From contig CAJXSD010000011.1 of assembly GCA_913060475.1 (NCBI GenBank), forward strand, positions 1-64,000: DNA of 64,000 nt. Reading direction: 5' to 3'. Shown piece by piece: positions 38,647 through 47,741 of the stretch (position 1 is its first letter; the number at the start of each line of letters is the position of its first letter). The stretch comes from an uncultured Paracoccaceae bacterium (GTDB lineage Bacteria; Pseudomonadota; Alphaproteobacteria; Rhodobacterales; Rhodobacteraceae). The notes below the pieces were generated by a model, which had not been told where the DNA came from, made no database searches, and worked only from the letters and a program-made list of their open reading frames with translations. The translations under genes and the position numbers were made by a program.

Positions 38647-38745
38647 TTCCAATCCCAAGTCCTGCATCACCGCCACATCATCGTGACACAATTTGATGCG
38701 CCGCGTTACAAATTCATCTGTGTCAGTTTCTGTGTCTACACTCTA

Positions 38746-38931
38746 TTATTCCACGGAATAAATTATCTCTAACATGACCTGCGATCCATCGATGACAACC
38801 TTGCCCTGTTCGGTAAAATTAACGGTAACCTTACCATTTACGCGCGATTGTACCTGCCCCACACCCCAATCGGGTTGCTGGGGATGTCGCACCAACATGC
38901 CTGGTTCCAAAAATTCGTTCAGGTCACTCAT
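38746..38931 (-). CDS. DUF3553 protein
   Basis: 61 residues, from an ATG at 38931 preceded by GAGGTGAG. The sequence MSDLNEFLEPGMLVRHPQQP, GVGQVQSRVNGKVTVNF and VIDGSQVMLEII is the small CarD/SH3-like fold of DUF3553. The open frame runs on 405 bases upstream, antisense to the next gene, but this is not coding. It starts 22 bases from the divergent histidine phosphotransferase gene. Function unknown; a nucleic-acid or RNA-polymerase contact is only a guess from the fold. Confidence 0.85.
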   Translation of the reverse strand: MSDLNEFLEPGMLVRHPQQPDWGVGQVQSRVNGKVTVNFTEQGKVVIDGSQVMLEIIYSVE

Positions 38932-38953
38932 ACTCACCTCATAGGAGTTCGCG

Positions 38954-39538
38954 TTGAAACATACCACATTGGCCAATTTGGTGGCGTCCCGGATCTGCCA
39001 TGATCTGATAAACCCAATTGGCGCGACGCACAATGGCATCGAATTATTGGGACTGGACCCTAATGTCCCCAAAGGCATGGAATTCGACCTGATCACCGCC
39101 AGTTTGAATGACGCCAAAGCGCGGGTTGAATTCTGCCGGATGGTATTTGGGGCCGCAGCGCAGGACATTACGATGGACACCACCACATGTCGCAGCCTGA
39201 TGGCGAAAATCTTTGATCCAAAGCGGTATGTCATGACCTGGGCGTTGCCCGACACAATAACGCGCATCCTGGCCCAGCGGTTAGGCCTGTCAATGCTGTG
39301 CATTGAACAGCAAATGCCGCGTGGGGCGCATGTCACATTTTCGCCTGATCACATCACGGCCCAGACATCACATCCACGCGATATTTTACCCCAGTGGGAC
39401 CATGTGACCAATGCCCAAGCCAGCCACACACTGCAGGGGCGAGACGTGCAATTTGCCGTCTTGGGCGATCGTATCGGCTATGATCCGCGGGTGGTCATGG
39501 ACCTATCCCCGGGGCATATTGCATTACGGTTGGATTAA
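38954..39538 (+). CDS. chpT: ChpT-like histidine phosphotransferase
   Basis: 194 residues. It begins at a TTG: a stop lies in frame at 38942-38944, no ATG follows before the key motif, and AGGAG sits seven bases upstream. The phosphorylated His16 is in [22 protein letters not shown], the ChpT motif; the C-terminal half is a degenerate histidine-kinase ATP-binding fold. ChpT relays phosphate from CckA to CtrA (and CpdR) and controls motility, gene transfer agents and cell cycle in alphaproteobacteria. Overlaps the end of proA by four bases, tail to tail. Confidence 0.9.
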   Translation: MKHTTLANLVASRICHDLINPIGATHNGIELLGLDPNVPKGMEFDLITASLNDAKARVEFCRMVFGAAAQDITMDTTTCRSLMAKIFDPKRYVMTWALPDTITRILAQRLGLSMLCIEQQMPRGAHVTFSPDHITAQTSHPRDILPQWDHVTNAQASHTLQGRDVQFAVLGDRIGYDPRVVMDLSPGHIALRLD

Positions 39539-40791
39539 TCCCGCGTCGTGCCGTTGCCCAGAACCTGATATTTGAAACTGGTTAATTGCTGCGCGCCCAC
39601 GGGACCACGGGCATGCAATTTCCCAGTGGCAATCCCGATTTCTGCCCCCAATCCGAATTCACCACCATCGGCAAATTGGGTCGATGCATTATGCATCAAA
39701 ATGGCACTGTCCACACGTTCGAAAAACCGATCCCGCGTGGCGGTGTTTTCTGTCATGATACAATCCGTGTGATGCGATCCATAGGATCCGATATGCCCAA
39801 TCGCCATATCCACATCATCCACCACACGCGCAGCGATGATACTGTCCAGATATTCGCAGCCCCAATCACTGTCCTGCGCTGGAACCGTACCCGCGATTGA
39901 GTGCAGCGTCGCATCTGCGCGCACCTCGACACCCGCATCCAACAACAGTGTGATAATTTCGCGGCCCAACCCTTGGACCAGATCGCGGTGGATCAACAAA
40001 CATTCAGCCGATCCGCAAATCCCGGTACGACGTGTTTTCGAATTCAACACAACATCCAGTGTTTTTTGGGCATCTGCATCGCGGTCGATGTAAATGTGAA
40101 CAATGCCTTCCAGATGGGCAAACACGGGCACGCGCGCTTCGCGTTGGACCAATCCAACCAAACCTTTGCCCCCACGGGGCACGATAACATCAACGTAATC
40201 CACCATGGTCAACAGTTCCTGCACCGCGGCCCGATCGCGCGTTGGCACCAATTGAATCGCGTGTTCCGGTAACCCCGCCGCACGCAGACCATCGACCAAA
40301 CAGGCATGTAAAATTGTGGCACTGTGGAAACTTTCCGATCCGCCACGTAAAATAACCGCATTCCCCGCTTTTAGGCACAACGCGCCCGCATCCGCGGTGA
40401 CATTCGGACGGCTTTCGTAAATGACGCCAATCACCCCCAGCGGTGTACTGACCTTTTGAATGTGTAATCCATTTGGGCGATCCCACGCATCCAGAACGCG
40501 CCCCACGGGATCATCCTGCTGCGCAATGGTATCCAGGGCATCCGCGATGGCATGGACACGGGGGCCGTCCAACATCAAACGATCCAGCATCGCCGCGCTC
40601 AGCCCCTTGGATCGGCCGAATTCCATATCCTTGGCGTTTTCCGCCAAGATCTGATCCACGCGGTCGCGCATTTGCTGCGCCGCCACCCTCAGGGCCTGCG
40701 ATTTCGACTGCGCCGAGGCAAAGGCCAATTGCGCCGCAGCCTGGCGTGCCTGTTGCCCCAAGGTCGTCATGATGTCATGGATTTCTGTCAT
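39535..40791 (-). CDS. proA: glutamate-5-semialdehyde dehydrogenase
   Basis: 418 residues. Aldehyde dehydrogenase fold with catalytic Cys259 in [20 protein letters not shown]-binding [25 protein letters not shown], and [13 protein letters not shown]. It reduces gamma-glutamyl phosphate to the semialdehyde in proline synthesis. Nine bases after proB in the obgE-proB-proA unit. Confidence 0.97.
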   Translation of the reverse strand: MTEIHDIMTTLGQQARQAAAQLAFASAQSKSQALRVAAQQMRDRVDQILAENAKDMEFGRSKGLSAAMLDRLMLDGPRVHAIADALDTIAQQDDPVGRVLDAWDRPNGLHIQKVSTPLGVIGVIYESRPNVTADAGALCLKAGNAVILRGGSESFHSATILHACLVDGLRAAGLPEHAIQLVPTRDRAAVQELLTMVDYVDVIVPRGGKGLVGLVQREARVPVFAHLEGIVHIYIDRDADAQKTLDVVLNSKTRRTGICGSAECLLIHRDLVQGLGREIITLLLDAGVEVRADATLHSIAGTVPAQDSDWGCEYLDSIIAARVVDDVDMAIGHIGSYGSHHTDCIMTENTATRDRFFERVDSAILMHNASTQFADGGEFGLGAEIGIATGKLHARGPVGAQQLTSFKYQVLGNGTTRD

Positions 40792-40800
40792 AATTGCCCC

Positions 40801-41907
40801 CTAGATGGCCATATCGTCGCGATGAATCAGCGCAGAGCGCCCCGCGTAGCCCAATATTTTTTCAATCTGCGATGAATTGCACCCCATCAGGGCCTTGGCC
40901 TCTTGCGCGGCATATGCGGCCAAACCTTGCCCAACCTCTCGGCCGGACTGATCCATAATGGTCACCATATCACCGCGGCGAAATTGCCCCGACACCCCCA
41001 CCACACCGGCGGGCAGCAAACTTTTGCCACGGTTCAACGCCTGCGCCGCACCGACATCAACGGTGATGGTTCCCATGGGTTTCATCGATGAAATCCAGCG
41101 TTTGCGCGCATCATGGGGGTTGCCCATCGCCATAAACCACGTGCAATTTGCCCCCTGCTGCAAGGCCCGCAAAGGCGACAAAGCCGATCCTTCGGTTATG
41201 GCCATGGAACAGCCCGCCGCAACAGATGTTTTTGCAGCCATCAGTTTGGTTTTCATGCCCCCTTTGGACAGACCGGAAATGCCGTCTCCGGCCATCGCTT
41301 CAATCTCGGGGGTGATATCATGGATCACATCAAACCGCTTGGCCGTTGGGTCAGTTTGTGGATTTGCAGAATAAAACCCGTCAACATCGGACAGTAACAC
41401 CAACTGATCCGCCCCGACGGTCGCTGCCACTTGTGCCGCCAAACGGTCGTTATCCCCATAGCGAATTTCATCTGTCGCAACAGTATCATTTTCATTCACA
41501 ATCGGAACGGCGCCCAGCGAAATCAATGTCTCCATCGTCGATCGCATATTCAGATACCGGCGGCGATCTGCGCTGTCCTCTAGGGTGACCAGGACCTGCG
41601 CGGTCGTAATTCCATGGGGGGCCAATACCTGTTCATAGGCACGGGCCAATTGAATTTGCCCCACAGCGGCGGCGGCCTGACTGTGTTCCAAACCCAAGGG
41701 GCCCTCGGCCAACCCTAAAACGCGGCGACCTAGGGCAATTGACCCGGACGAGACCAGAACCACATCTGTTCCACGCGTCTTAATATCCGCAACATCCTGC
41801 GCCAAAGACGACAGCCAATCATACCGCAGTTCGCCCTGTGCCCGATCCACCAATAAGGCAGATCCGATCTTGACGACCAGACGACGCGCCTGTGTTAGGG
41901 CTGCCAT
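40801..41907 (-). CDS. proB: glutamate 5-kinase
   Basis: 368 residues: amino-acid kinase domain ([72 protein letters not shown]) and the C-terminal PUA domain ([25 protein letters not shown]). First step of proline synthesis. The start overlaps the obgE end by 13 bases, so translation is coupled. Confidence 0.97.
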   Translation of the reverse strand: MAALTQARRLVVKIGSALLVDRAQGELRYDWLSSLAQDVADIKTRGTDVVLVSSGSIALGRRVLGLAEGPLGLEHSQAAAAVGQIQLARAYEQVLAPHGITTAQVLVTLEDSADRRRYLNMRSTMETLISLGAVPIVNENDTVATDEIRYGDNDRLAAQVAATVGADQLVLLSDVDGFYSANPQTDPTAKRFDVIHDITPEIEAMAGDGISGLSKGGMKTKLMAAKTSVAAGCSMAITEGSALSPLRALQQGANCTWFMAMGNPHDARKRWISSMKPMGTITVDVGAAQALNRGKSLLPAGVVGVSGQFRRGDMVTIMDQSGREVGQGLAAYAAQEAKALMGCNSSQIEKILGYAGRSALIHRDDMAI

Positions 41908-42935
41908 GATCCGACATCCTCTTGGTCATCTTGACGATGGCGTAGACGGTTTTCATCAATATGATCACGCAAACTGCGCAAAATGTCTTGGATCCCTTCC
42001 CCGCTAACACCGGACATCATCCAAACATCCCCGCCCGAAACGCGTGCCAGTTCATCGCGCAAAAACATGCGCTCCTCTGCATCCAGCGCATCAATTTTGT
42101 TCAAAACCGTCAAGCGTGGTTTTTCCGCCAACCCCGCCCCATAGGCTTCAATCTCGGATACAATTGTTTGGTAATCTTCTAATAATTCGTTGGACGACCC
42201 ATCCACCAAATGCAACAGCACCGCACACCGTTCAATATGCCCCAGGAACAGATCCCCCAAACCACGTCCCTCTGACGCGCCCTCGATCAAACCTGGAATA
42301 TCAGCAACCACAAACTCGACACCATCAACACCAACAACCCCAAGATTTGGATGTAGGGTGGTAAAGGGATAGTCCGCAATTTTAGGCCGCGCATTGGATG
42401 TGGCCGCCAAAAACGTCGATTTTCCGGCATTGGGCATCCCCAACAACCCAACGTCCGCAATTAACTTAAGCCGCAACCAAATTGTACGCTCGATCCCCTC
42501 CAGACCAGGATTGGCCCGCCGTGGCGCCTGGTTCGTTGATGATTTGAAATGCAAATTCCCAAATCCACCATTTCCCCCCTTGGCCAATAACACGCGATCA
42601 CCGACCTCAGCGAGGTCGGCAATCACTGTTTCTTGATCCTCGTCAATAATCTCGGTTCCAGCAGGAACACGCAGCACAATATCAGCCCCATTTGCACCAG
42701 AGCGCTGCTGCCCCATACCTGGTCTGCCATTGTCAGCAAAAAAGTGTTGCTGGTAGCGAAAATCAATTAACGTGTTTAATCCGTCAACGGCTTCGGCCCA
42801 GACAGACCCACCATGACCACCATCACCACCATCGGGTCCACCAAACTCGATGAACTTTTCACGGCGAAAACTGACCGAACCAGACCCACCCGAACCCGAG
42901 CGTATATAAACTTTGGCAAGATCAAGAAATTTCAT
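41895..42935 (-). CDS. obgE: Obg family GTPase ObgE/CgtA
   Basis: 346 residues. The glycine-rich Obg fold ([35 protein letters not shown]) spans residues 1-158, then the G domain with Walker [10 protein letters not shown] (166-174), switch [15 protein letters not shown]3 DIPGLIEGA and NKID. A ribosome-associated GTPase for 50S assembly and growth control. In many bacteria it follows rplU-rpmA; here the acetyltransferase/LysE genes are inserted between them. Confidence 0.97.
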   Translation of the reverse strand: MKFLDLAKVYIRSGSGGSGSVSFRREKFIEFGGPDGGDGGHGGSVWAEAVDGLNTLIDFRYQQHFFADNGRPGMGQQRSGANGADIVLRVPAGTEIIDEDQETVIADLAEVGDRVLLAKGGNGGFGNLHFKSSTNQAPRRANPGLEGIERTIWLRLKLIADVGLLGMPNAGKSTFLAATSNARPKIADYPFTTLHPNLGVVGVDGVEFVVADIPGLIEGASEGRGLGDLFLGHIERCAVLLHLVDGSSNELLEDYQTIVSEIEAYGAGLAEKPRLTVLNKIDALDAEERMFLRDELARVSGGDVWMMSGVSGEGIQDILRSLRDHIDENRLRHRQDDQEDVGSWQP

Positions 42936-43246
42936 AAGTTCATCCTAGCGTAACAACGTAAGTAGCGCATATTCCAAAATCATCGCAGGCTCAAGTGGTC
43001 CATTGTATCTAACCCGCTGGGGGACTATCTGTCCCCCAGACCCCCTGAGAGTATTTTTACAAAAATGAAAGATCGCATTTTTTGTCTAGAAATATCCTGC
43101 GGGGGTTTGGGGGTGCAAAACCCCCAAGACGTTTTTCACTACCAAGCAGCTTTGGGATAAATTGATGGATAAATCACTGTTCTATTCGAGAAACTAGAGC
43201 AAAACAGCCAATTCCAAATTTAATGCCGAACAAAGGGCTTATTGGG
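42936..43246. repeat. 311-base gap with two hairpin-tail elements in inverted orientation
   Basis: No gene. Two hairpins with related tails face each other: on the plus strand CTGGGGGAC/GTCCCCCAG (43017-43039) followed by a tail TATTTTTACAAAAATG (43052-43067), and on the minus strand TTGGGGG/CCCCCAA (43127-43107) followed by a tail GGATATTTCTAGACAAAAAATG (43095-43074). They probably stop transcription between the acetyltransferase operon and obgE. The same tail recurs at 60230-60252. The obgE promoter should lie in 42940-43010 but no clear hexamers are seen. Confidence 0.6.
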
Positions 43247-44272
43247 CTAGTGGCGCTGCAATCGCATTGTTGTGTCTCGCGTTTCAAATCCGCGCGCTTT
43301 GCCAGTGGCGCGTCCATGTGCTGACACTTTGAACCCGCATTTATCCAAAACACGGCCCGATCCAGGATTATCATCGAAGAAGTCAGCGCAGATTGAGGGG
43401 CAGTCGTAGCGATCAAAAATAAATTTAATCACCGCCGTTACAGCCTGGGTGGCGTATCCGCGGCCCCAATGGTCAGGATGCACGGCGTAGCCCAGGCTCA
43501 TATCGTCTTGACGACCCGCGGTTGGGGAATTAAACCCTATTGCGCCAATCGTTTGGTCTGTGTCCTTTAAGCGCATCAAGAAATTTCCGTTCCATGCGCC
43601 ACGCCAGCGAAAATCACGGGCGCGATCTGTGACTTCTGACAACTCCAGCGGATGGGACCATGTTCCCAGGTTCCATGCGACCGCTTTGTCTTTCAAGATC
43701 TCATAGTGTTCGTTGACCGTTGCAAGCGTTGAAATTTCAAGGCGTAAATCGGCGGTTTCCAATATTGGGGGATGCAGGAAATGCCATTGCTCAGGTGTTA
43801 AGACCATAGGCTGCGCCGGTACGCTTTGGCCCTGCGCCAAACTGGTGCGCTGGGTTGTGGGACCAAGTGGTGAAAAACCAAGGCGCGTCAGGATGGCCCG
43901 TGATTTTTCATTGCCTAGAAAATACGACGAATAGACCACATGTGCGCGTGGGTTTTTGAAATGATCCGACAAAATCGCGCCTGCCGCCTCTGGCACAATT
44001 CCCTTGCCCCAAAACGACTGCCCCAGCCAGTATCCAAATTCACCATCCAGCCCGATACAGCCTGCAACCGCGCCGTGATATTCGATAATCCAAAGGGGTT
44101 TTTCCCCCGCATAGATCAGAAATTCGTCAAAATCCGCTGACGCATAGGGATATTTGACCCGGCTGAGCCATTTTGACACCTCATAATCGTTGATGAGGGC
44201 GACCAAATCGTCGCGATCGGATGGTGCGACAGGTCGCAGACGCAACCGATCGGTTTCAATAATATCTAACAT
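43247..44272 (-). CDS. two-domain GNAT acetyltransferase
   Basis: 341 residues from the ATG at 44272, preceded by AAGGGA; the upstream open frame overlaps the neighbouring gene. Two full GNAT domains of the RimJ type in tandem: residues about 1-160 (IIETDRLRLRPVAPSDRDDLVALI ... GYWLGQSFWGKGIVPEAAGAIL ... SRAILTRLGFS) and about 170-341 (ETADLRLEISTLA ... LGYAVHPDHWGRGYATQAVTAVIKFIF ... DNPGSGRVLDKCGFK). Substrate unknown. Last gene of the GNAT/LysE unit. Confidence 0.85.
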   Translation of the reverse strand: MLDIIETDRLRLRPVAPSDRDDLVALINDYEVSKWLSRVKYPYASADFDEFLIYAGEKPLWIIEYHGAVAGCIGLDGEFGYWLGQSFWGKGIVPEAAGAILSDHFKNPRAHVVYSSYFLGNEKSRAILTRLGFSPLGPTTQRTSLAQGQSVPAQPMVLTPEQWHFLHPPILETADLRLEISTLATVNEHYEILKDKAVAWNLGTWSHPLELSEVTDRARDFRWRGAWNGNFLMRLKDTDQTIGAIGFNSPTAGRQDDMSLGYAVHPDHWGRGYATQAVTAVIKFIFDRYDCPSICADFFDDNPGSGRVLDKCGFKVSAHGRATGKARGFETRDTTMRLQRH

Positions 44273-44295
44273 GTCCCTTACCGTTCGTTTTGTCG

Positions 44296-44835
44296 TTAAT
44301 GCATTTTTCGTAAATATGTCCAAGTTGCCACTTTGGCGTTGCGGGCGACGCTGAATGCCTCGACATCGCCGAGGTATTCGAACCCGCAATTTGTCAGCAC
44401 ACGTGCCGATGCCGGATTGTCTTGGAAGACGGCGGCAACAATTGTGGCGTTGCGCATTGGGTTTTGCGCGACAATGGCTTTGGCCACCTCAGAGGCGACG
44501 CCTTGGTTCCAAAATGTGGGGGCAACCCAATAGCCCAATTCCGATTTATTTTGGCCCAAGCGCTCCAATGACACCAATCCGACAACCTCGGACCAGCCGT
44601 TGGGCGTGCCATCGATGACCCAGACGTCCTCTTCGCGGTTTGGGGTTAGGCAGCGATCGATAAAGGATTGTGTGGCACCCGGTGGTAATGGATGCGGAAT
44701 GGAAATGGTCTGGCGCGCCACGCGAATGTCACAGGTGTGAAATTCGATCAAACCTGCATCAGAGCGCTGCACAGGGCGCAAAACAAAGCGTTCTGTTTCA
44801 AACACCGGTTGCTGAACAAGTGTCTCTAGTTCCAT
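44296..44835 (-). CDS. GNAT family N-acetyltransferase (RimJ-like)
   Basis: 179 residues from the ATG at 44835, overlapping the LysE stop in TGATG with GGAGAG in front. PVFETERFVLRPVQRSDAGLIEFHT, ELGYWVAPTFWNQGVASEVAKAIV and DNPASARVLTNCGFEYLG mark the RimJ/RimL-like fold with the pantetheine loop. Substrate unknown. Part of the GNAT/LysE unit; next gene 23 bases on. Confidence 0.88.
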   Translation of the reverse strand: MELETLVQQPVFETERFVLRPVQRSDAGLIEFHTCDIRVARQTISIPHPLPPGATQSFIDRCLTPNREEDVWVIDGTPNGWSEVVGLVSLERLGQNKSELGYWVAPTFWNQGVASEVAKAIVAQNPMRNATIVAAVFQDNPASARVLTNCGFEYLGDVEAFSVARNAKVATWTYLRKMH

Positions 44836-45437
44836 CACATCTCTCCTGTCACGGTGGCAAAGGCCACGAACCCAACGGTTAAACCCGCCAGGGTCCACAT
44901 TAGGTAACGTTCAAATGGGGTTCCCATTATAGTTTTTGCAATTCGATCCCCGAAAAAAGTCCAGATCGGGTGGCAAACCAACTGAATACCGAAAAGGGTT
45001 AACGAAATCTGAAGCGTGGCCGTAAATGTTGGGGCCTGAGGTGCAACATAGGCGGTAAAGGCCGTGACGATCATGGCCCATGCTTTGGGATTAAGGGGGT
45101 GCACCCATAATCCCGCCAGAAATCCGGGTGCCTGTTGGGAATCGCCGTCGGTTTTCAGTCGCATATTCGCGACGCGCCAAGCCAGCCAAACGATATAGGC
45201 GGCGCAGATGTATTTCAGCGCGAAAAACAGCCAAGGCAACTTTGCGGCGTAATTCAACAGGCCAAAGCCAATTGGCCAGATAATGATTTGTTTGCCCAAC
45301 ACAACGCCAAACATAAACGGCAAAGCGCGCCGAAATCCGAAACGGGCCCCTGTGGCCAGCATGGCCATATTTGCAGGACCCGGTGTTGCCACCTGTGACA
45401 GGGCAAACCCGACGAATGGAAAAAATGCGATTGTCAT
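44835..45437 (-). CDS. LysE family amino-acid exporter
   Basis: 200 residues from the ATG at 45437, which overlaps the preceding stop (ATGA). Six hydrophobic segments with the LysE/RhtB motif FALSQVATPGPANMAMLATGARFG and the second GFLAGLWVHPLNPKAWAM. The family exports amino acids or their derivatives. Lying between acetyltransferases, it may export an acetylated or otherwise toxic amine, but this is not shown. Confidence 0.9.
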   Translation of the reverse strand: MTIAFFPFVGFALSQVATPGPANMAMLATGARFGFRRALPFMFGVVLGKQIIIWPIGFGLLNYAAKLPWLFFALKYICAAYIVWLAWRVANMRLKTDGDSQQAPGFLAGLWVHPLNPKAWAMIVTAFTAYVAPQAPTFTATLQISLTLFGIQLVCHPIWTFFGDRIAKTIMGTPFERYLMWTLAGLTVGFVAFATVTGEM

Positions 45438-45940
45438 GATCTGCCCCCCCACTGTTCTGCGGTTTGGCGGACCCAAACATGGGGTCGCGTTTCATTGCGT
45501 GCACGCGAAAATTGCGCCCCCCGATGGGTTTCGCGAAACCCGCATTTTTGTAAAACCCGTTCGGATGCAGCATTGTCCGCATAATATCCTGACAGCACCT
45601 CGGCCCGTTTTTGCACATGAAACACGAAATCACAGACGGCTGTGACCGCCTCGGTCGCGTATCCGTTTCCATGGGCCTCGGGCGCAAACCAGTACACCAA
45701 TTGGGGTTTGTTATTTACGGCACCGATCAATGTATCCCCCAGCGCAACGGCCATAAAATTTGGCCAAACGCGCGGGCTGTCGGGATCAAATATTTTCAAA
45801 TCCGGCGCCGAAAATGGATGCGGGACCGAGGACAACCATTTGCTGACCGCATACTGCCCCAAAATTTCAACCACCCGCGGTGCATCCGTGGGCACAAAGG
45901 GGCGCAAAATTAAGCGATTTGTTTTAATAACCTCACACAT
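45434..45940 (-). CDS. GNAT family N-acetyltransferase (RimJ-like)
   Basis: 168 residues. VIKTNRLILRPFVPTDAPRVVEIL, VYWFAPEAHGNGYATEAVTAVCDFVF and DNAASERVLQKCGFRET show the full GNAT fold. It is the first gene of the unit acetyltransferase-lysE-acetyltransferase-two-domain acetyltransferase and starts 30 bases before the rpmA terminator. Sequence is close in type to the second domain of the gene at 43247, so the unit probably grew by duplication. Confidence 0.88.
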   Translation of the reverse strand: MCEVIKTNRLILRPFVPTDAPRVVEILGQYAVSKWLSSVPHPFSAPDLKIFDPDSPRVWPNFMAVALGDTLIGAVNNKPQLVYWFAPEAHGNGYATEAVTAVCDFVFHVQKRAEVLSGYYADNAASERVLQKCGFRETHRGAQFSRARNETRPHVWVRQTAEQWGGRS

Positions 45941-45960
45941 TTCTGAGGATCCTATAGAAC

Positions 45961-45995
45961 AAAATAAAAAGGGGCCCGGCGGTGTGCCGAGCCCC
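45961..45995 (-). terminator. Rho-independent terminator after rpmA
   Basis: Stem GGGGC-C-CGGC / GCCG-A-GCCCC with loop GGTGT (45971-45995), followed on the minus strand by TTTTTATTTT. Thirty-three bases downstream of the rpmA stop, and upstream of the acetyltransferase gene start. Confidence 0.85.
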
Positions 45996-46027
45996 TGATA
46001 TGAAACCTGATATCTCTGGTTTTCGGC

Positions 46028-46297
46028 TTATTCAGCAGCCTCCGCAGCTGGAAGAACTGAAATAAATGTACGGCCTTTAAAGCCTTTGTGGAATTTCACA
46101 TTGCCCTCTGCTGTTGCAAAGATTGTGTGATCTTTCCCTTGGCCTACGCCTTCACCTGGCCACCATTTGTTACCGCGCTGACGCACGATGATGTTGCCTG
46201 GGTTTACGGACTGACCGCCATAGATTTTAACGCCTAAACGACGACCGGCCGAGTCGCGACCGTTACGGGATGAACCGCCTGCTTTTTTATGTGCCAT
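46028..46297 (-). CDS. rpmA: 50S ribosomal protein L27
   Basis: 89 residues, standard length. [20 protein letters not shown], then [20 protein letters not shown] and the C-terminal [13 protein letters not shown]. Fifteen bases after rplU. No N-terminal cleavage extension of the Firmicutes type. Confidence 0.98.
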   Translation of the reverse strand: MAHKKAGGSSRNGRDSAGRRLGVKIYGGQSVNPGNIIVRQRGNKWWPGEGVGQGKDHTIFATAEGNVKFHKGFKGRTFISVLPAAEAAE

Positions 46298-46312
46298 GGG
46301 TGGTTACTCCTC

Positions 46313-46690
46313 TTATTCTGCCGCTACTGCGACTGAGCCTGCGCCGACTGCCGCTTTCACGCCAGTTTTGTCAGCACCTTTGGCCAGAACTTCTGTGATA
46401 CGAACCAATGTCAATTTTTGACGGTGGCCCTTTGTCCGTTGTGAGCTGTGCTTACGACGGCGTTTCACAAAGTTGATTGTTTTTTCACCTTTGATCTGAT
46501 CGATAACCTCGGCTTGCACCGCGGCACCTTCGACGCGGGGTGCGCCGATGACTGGTTTATCACCACCCACCATCAGAATTTCGTTGAATTGTACTGTTTC
46601 ACCTGCGTCGGCAGCCAATTTTTCAACGCGCAAAATATCGCCCGCTTGAACTTTGTACTGCTTACCGCCAGTTTTTAGGACAGCAAACAT
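46313..46690 (-). CDS. rplU: 50S ribosomal protein L21
   Basis: 125 residues. FAVLKTGGKQYKVQAGDILRVEKL and VKRRRKHSSQRTKGHRQKLTLVRI are L21. The Ala/Gly/Val-rich C-terminal tail of about 20 residues is common in Rhodobacterales. First gene of rplU-rpmA. Confidence 0.97.
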   Translation of the reverse strand: MFAVLKTGGKQYKVQAGDILRVEKLAADAGETVQFNEILMVGGDKPVIGAPRVEGAAVQAEVIDQIKGEKTINFVKRRRKHSSQRTKGHRQKLTLVRITEVLAKGADKTGVKAAVGAGSVAVAAE

Positions 46691-46786
46691 GTGTCTTTCC
46701 TTTTGTTACCGCGTCCTTAGGCCCCCAAACTTGGGCGTTTGTTGCATATGCAGCCGTCGAACAGCGCGCCCTAAGGCGTTGTCGAT

Positions 46787-46808
46787 AGAAAAAGACGGGA
46801 AACCCCGC
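46787..46808 (-). terminator. hairpin with T run between DUF2059 gene and rplU
   Basis: Minus strand GGCGGG-GTTT-CCCGTC (46808-46793) followed by five Ts (46792-46788), 48 bases after the DUF2059 stop and about 97 bases before rplU. Best read as the terminator of the DUF2059 gene; an L21 leader attenuator is the other possibility, because a TTGACT hexamer (46850-46845) lies just upstream. Confidence 0.6.
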
Positions 46809-46855
46809 CTAAGCGCGCGGTATGCCCGTTTGCAGTGTGAAAGTCAACAGCAAAC

Positions 46856-47686
46856 CTATAACTCTTGTGCGGCCATGAAACCGGCAACCAGACGGCCCAT
46901 TTTTTGGGATTGGGACACATCCATGATCCGGAACGCATCAAACAAGGCCAGGTTCAGCGCCTGTCCTGCGTCCGAGGATTGGAAATCGATATAGCCTTGC
47001 AATTCATCATCACTGACCGGTGAATAGGCCATATAGGTAAAGGCCAACAACCATTCCTGCACCATTTCGGTCAATTCCCCCTGATCTTCGGCAATCAGGG
47101 CCAGAATTTCACCTTGGCTAAAATCGATCGCCCCGGCCTGCGCCAATTCGATCAGGAAACTGTATTGGCTTTCTTGGGCGGCTTGGATGTTGAATTCGAC
47201 CATGTCCAACACCTCAATCGAACGCTTTAACAGCGCGATCCTGGTGGGATCACTGTCGCGCGCCTCTGCGGCCATGGCCTTGGCCTGTTCTTCGACGGCA
47301 TCGTCAGAAATGGCCACACGCGCCGTGGTTTCCAATTCGGCAAACATCGCCCCTTGGGCCGATGTGAAATAACCCAGTGCCGCGGCCATATGTTCAGGGT
47401 CCAGCGTTTCAAGCCCATCCATCAGCGTAGATTGAATGCCCTCTAGTGCAAAAATCTGGGTGGCCTGCTGTGCAAACTGCGCGGCAGAGCGTGGGCCGAC
47501 ATAATTTTCGGCATAGACATCGATCTGTTCGATCCCCTCTTGGTGAATGATCTCGGCGATCCCATCCAGCCGTAGCGCATCGTATAGTTCCTGAACATCA
47601 GCCGCATGCGCCGCCGGCGCTAAAACACCAGAAATCACAGCAGCAAATACAACCCTTGGCCCCGTGGCGAACATAGTGGCATTCAT
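46856..47686 (-). CDS. exported DUF2059 protein
   Basis: 276 residues from the ATG at 47686, with AAAGGATT in front; the longer frame runs into the ABC gene. A signal peptide ends near ISGVLAPAAHA (about residue 29). The mature part is helical and acidic; the C-terminal YSPVSDDELQGYIDFQSSDAGQALNLALFDAF fits the DUF2059 pattern (SPxEL...SxxGQ). Periplasmic, function unknown. Follows the ABC exporter on the same strand with a 55-base gap. Confidence 0.75.
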   Translation of the reverse strand: MNATMFATGPRVVFAAVISGVLAPAAHAADVQELYDALRLDGIAEIIHQEGIEQIDVYAENYVGPRSAAQFAQQATQIFALEGIQSTLMDGLETLDPEHMAAALGYFTSAQGAMFAELETTARVAISDDAVEEQAKAMAAEARDSDPTRIALLKRSIEVLDMVEFNIQAAQESQYSFLIELAQAGAIDFSQGEILALIAEDQGELTEMVQEWLLAFTYMAYSPVSDDELQGYIDFQSSDAGQALNLALFDAFRIMDVSQSQKMGRLVAGFMAAQEL

Positions 47687-47741
47687 ATCGCAATCCTTTT
47701 CCTTAAATATGGCATGCGGGTCAAAAATTCCAAGCCTGCTG

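Noticed and set aside
38932-39336. 405-base upstream extension of the DUF3553 frame
   Set aside because: Antisense to chpT; the real start with Shine-Dalgarno is at 38931 and the extension has no homology.
46787-46808. L21 leader attenuator controlling rplU
   Set aside because: The hairpin lies directly behind the DUF2059 gene and works as its terminator; no conserved L21-leader structure is recognised.
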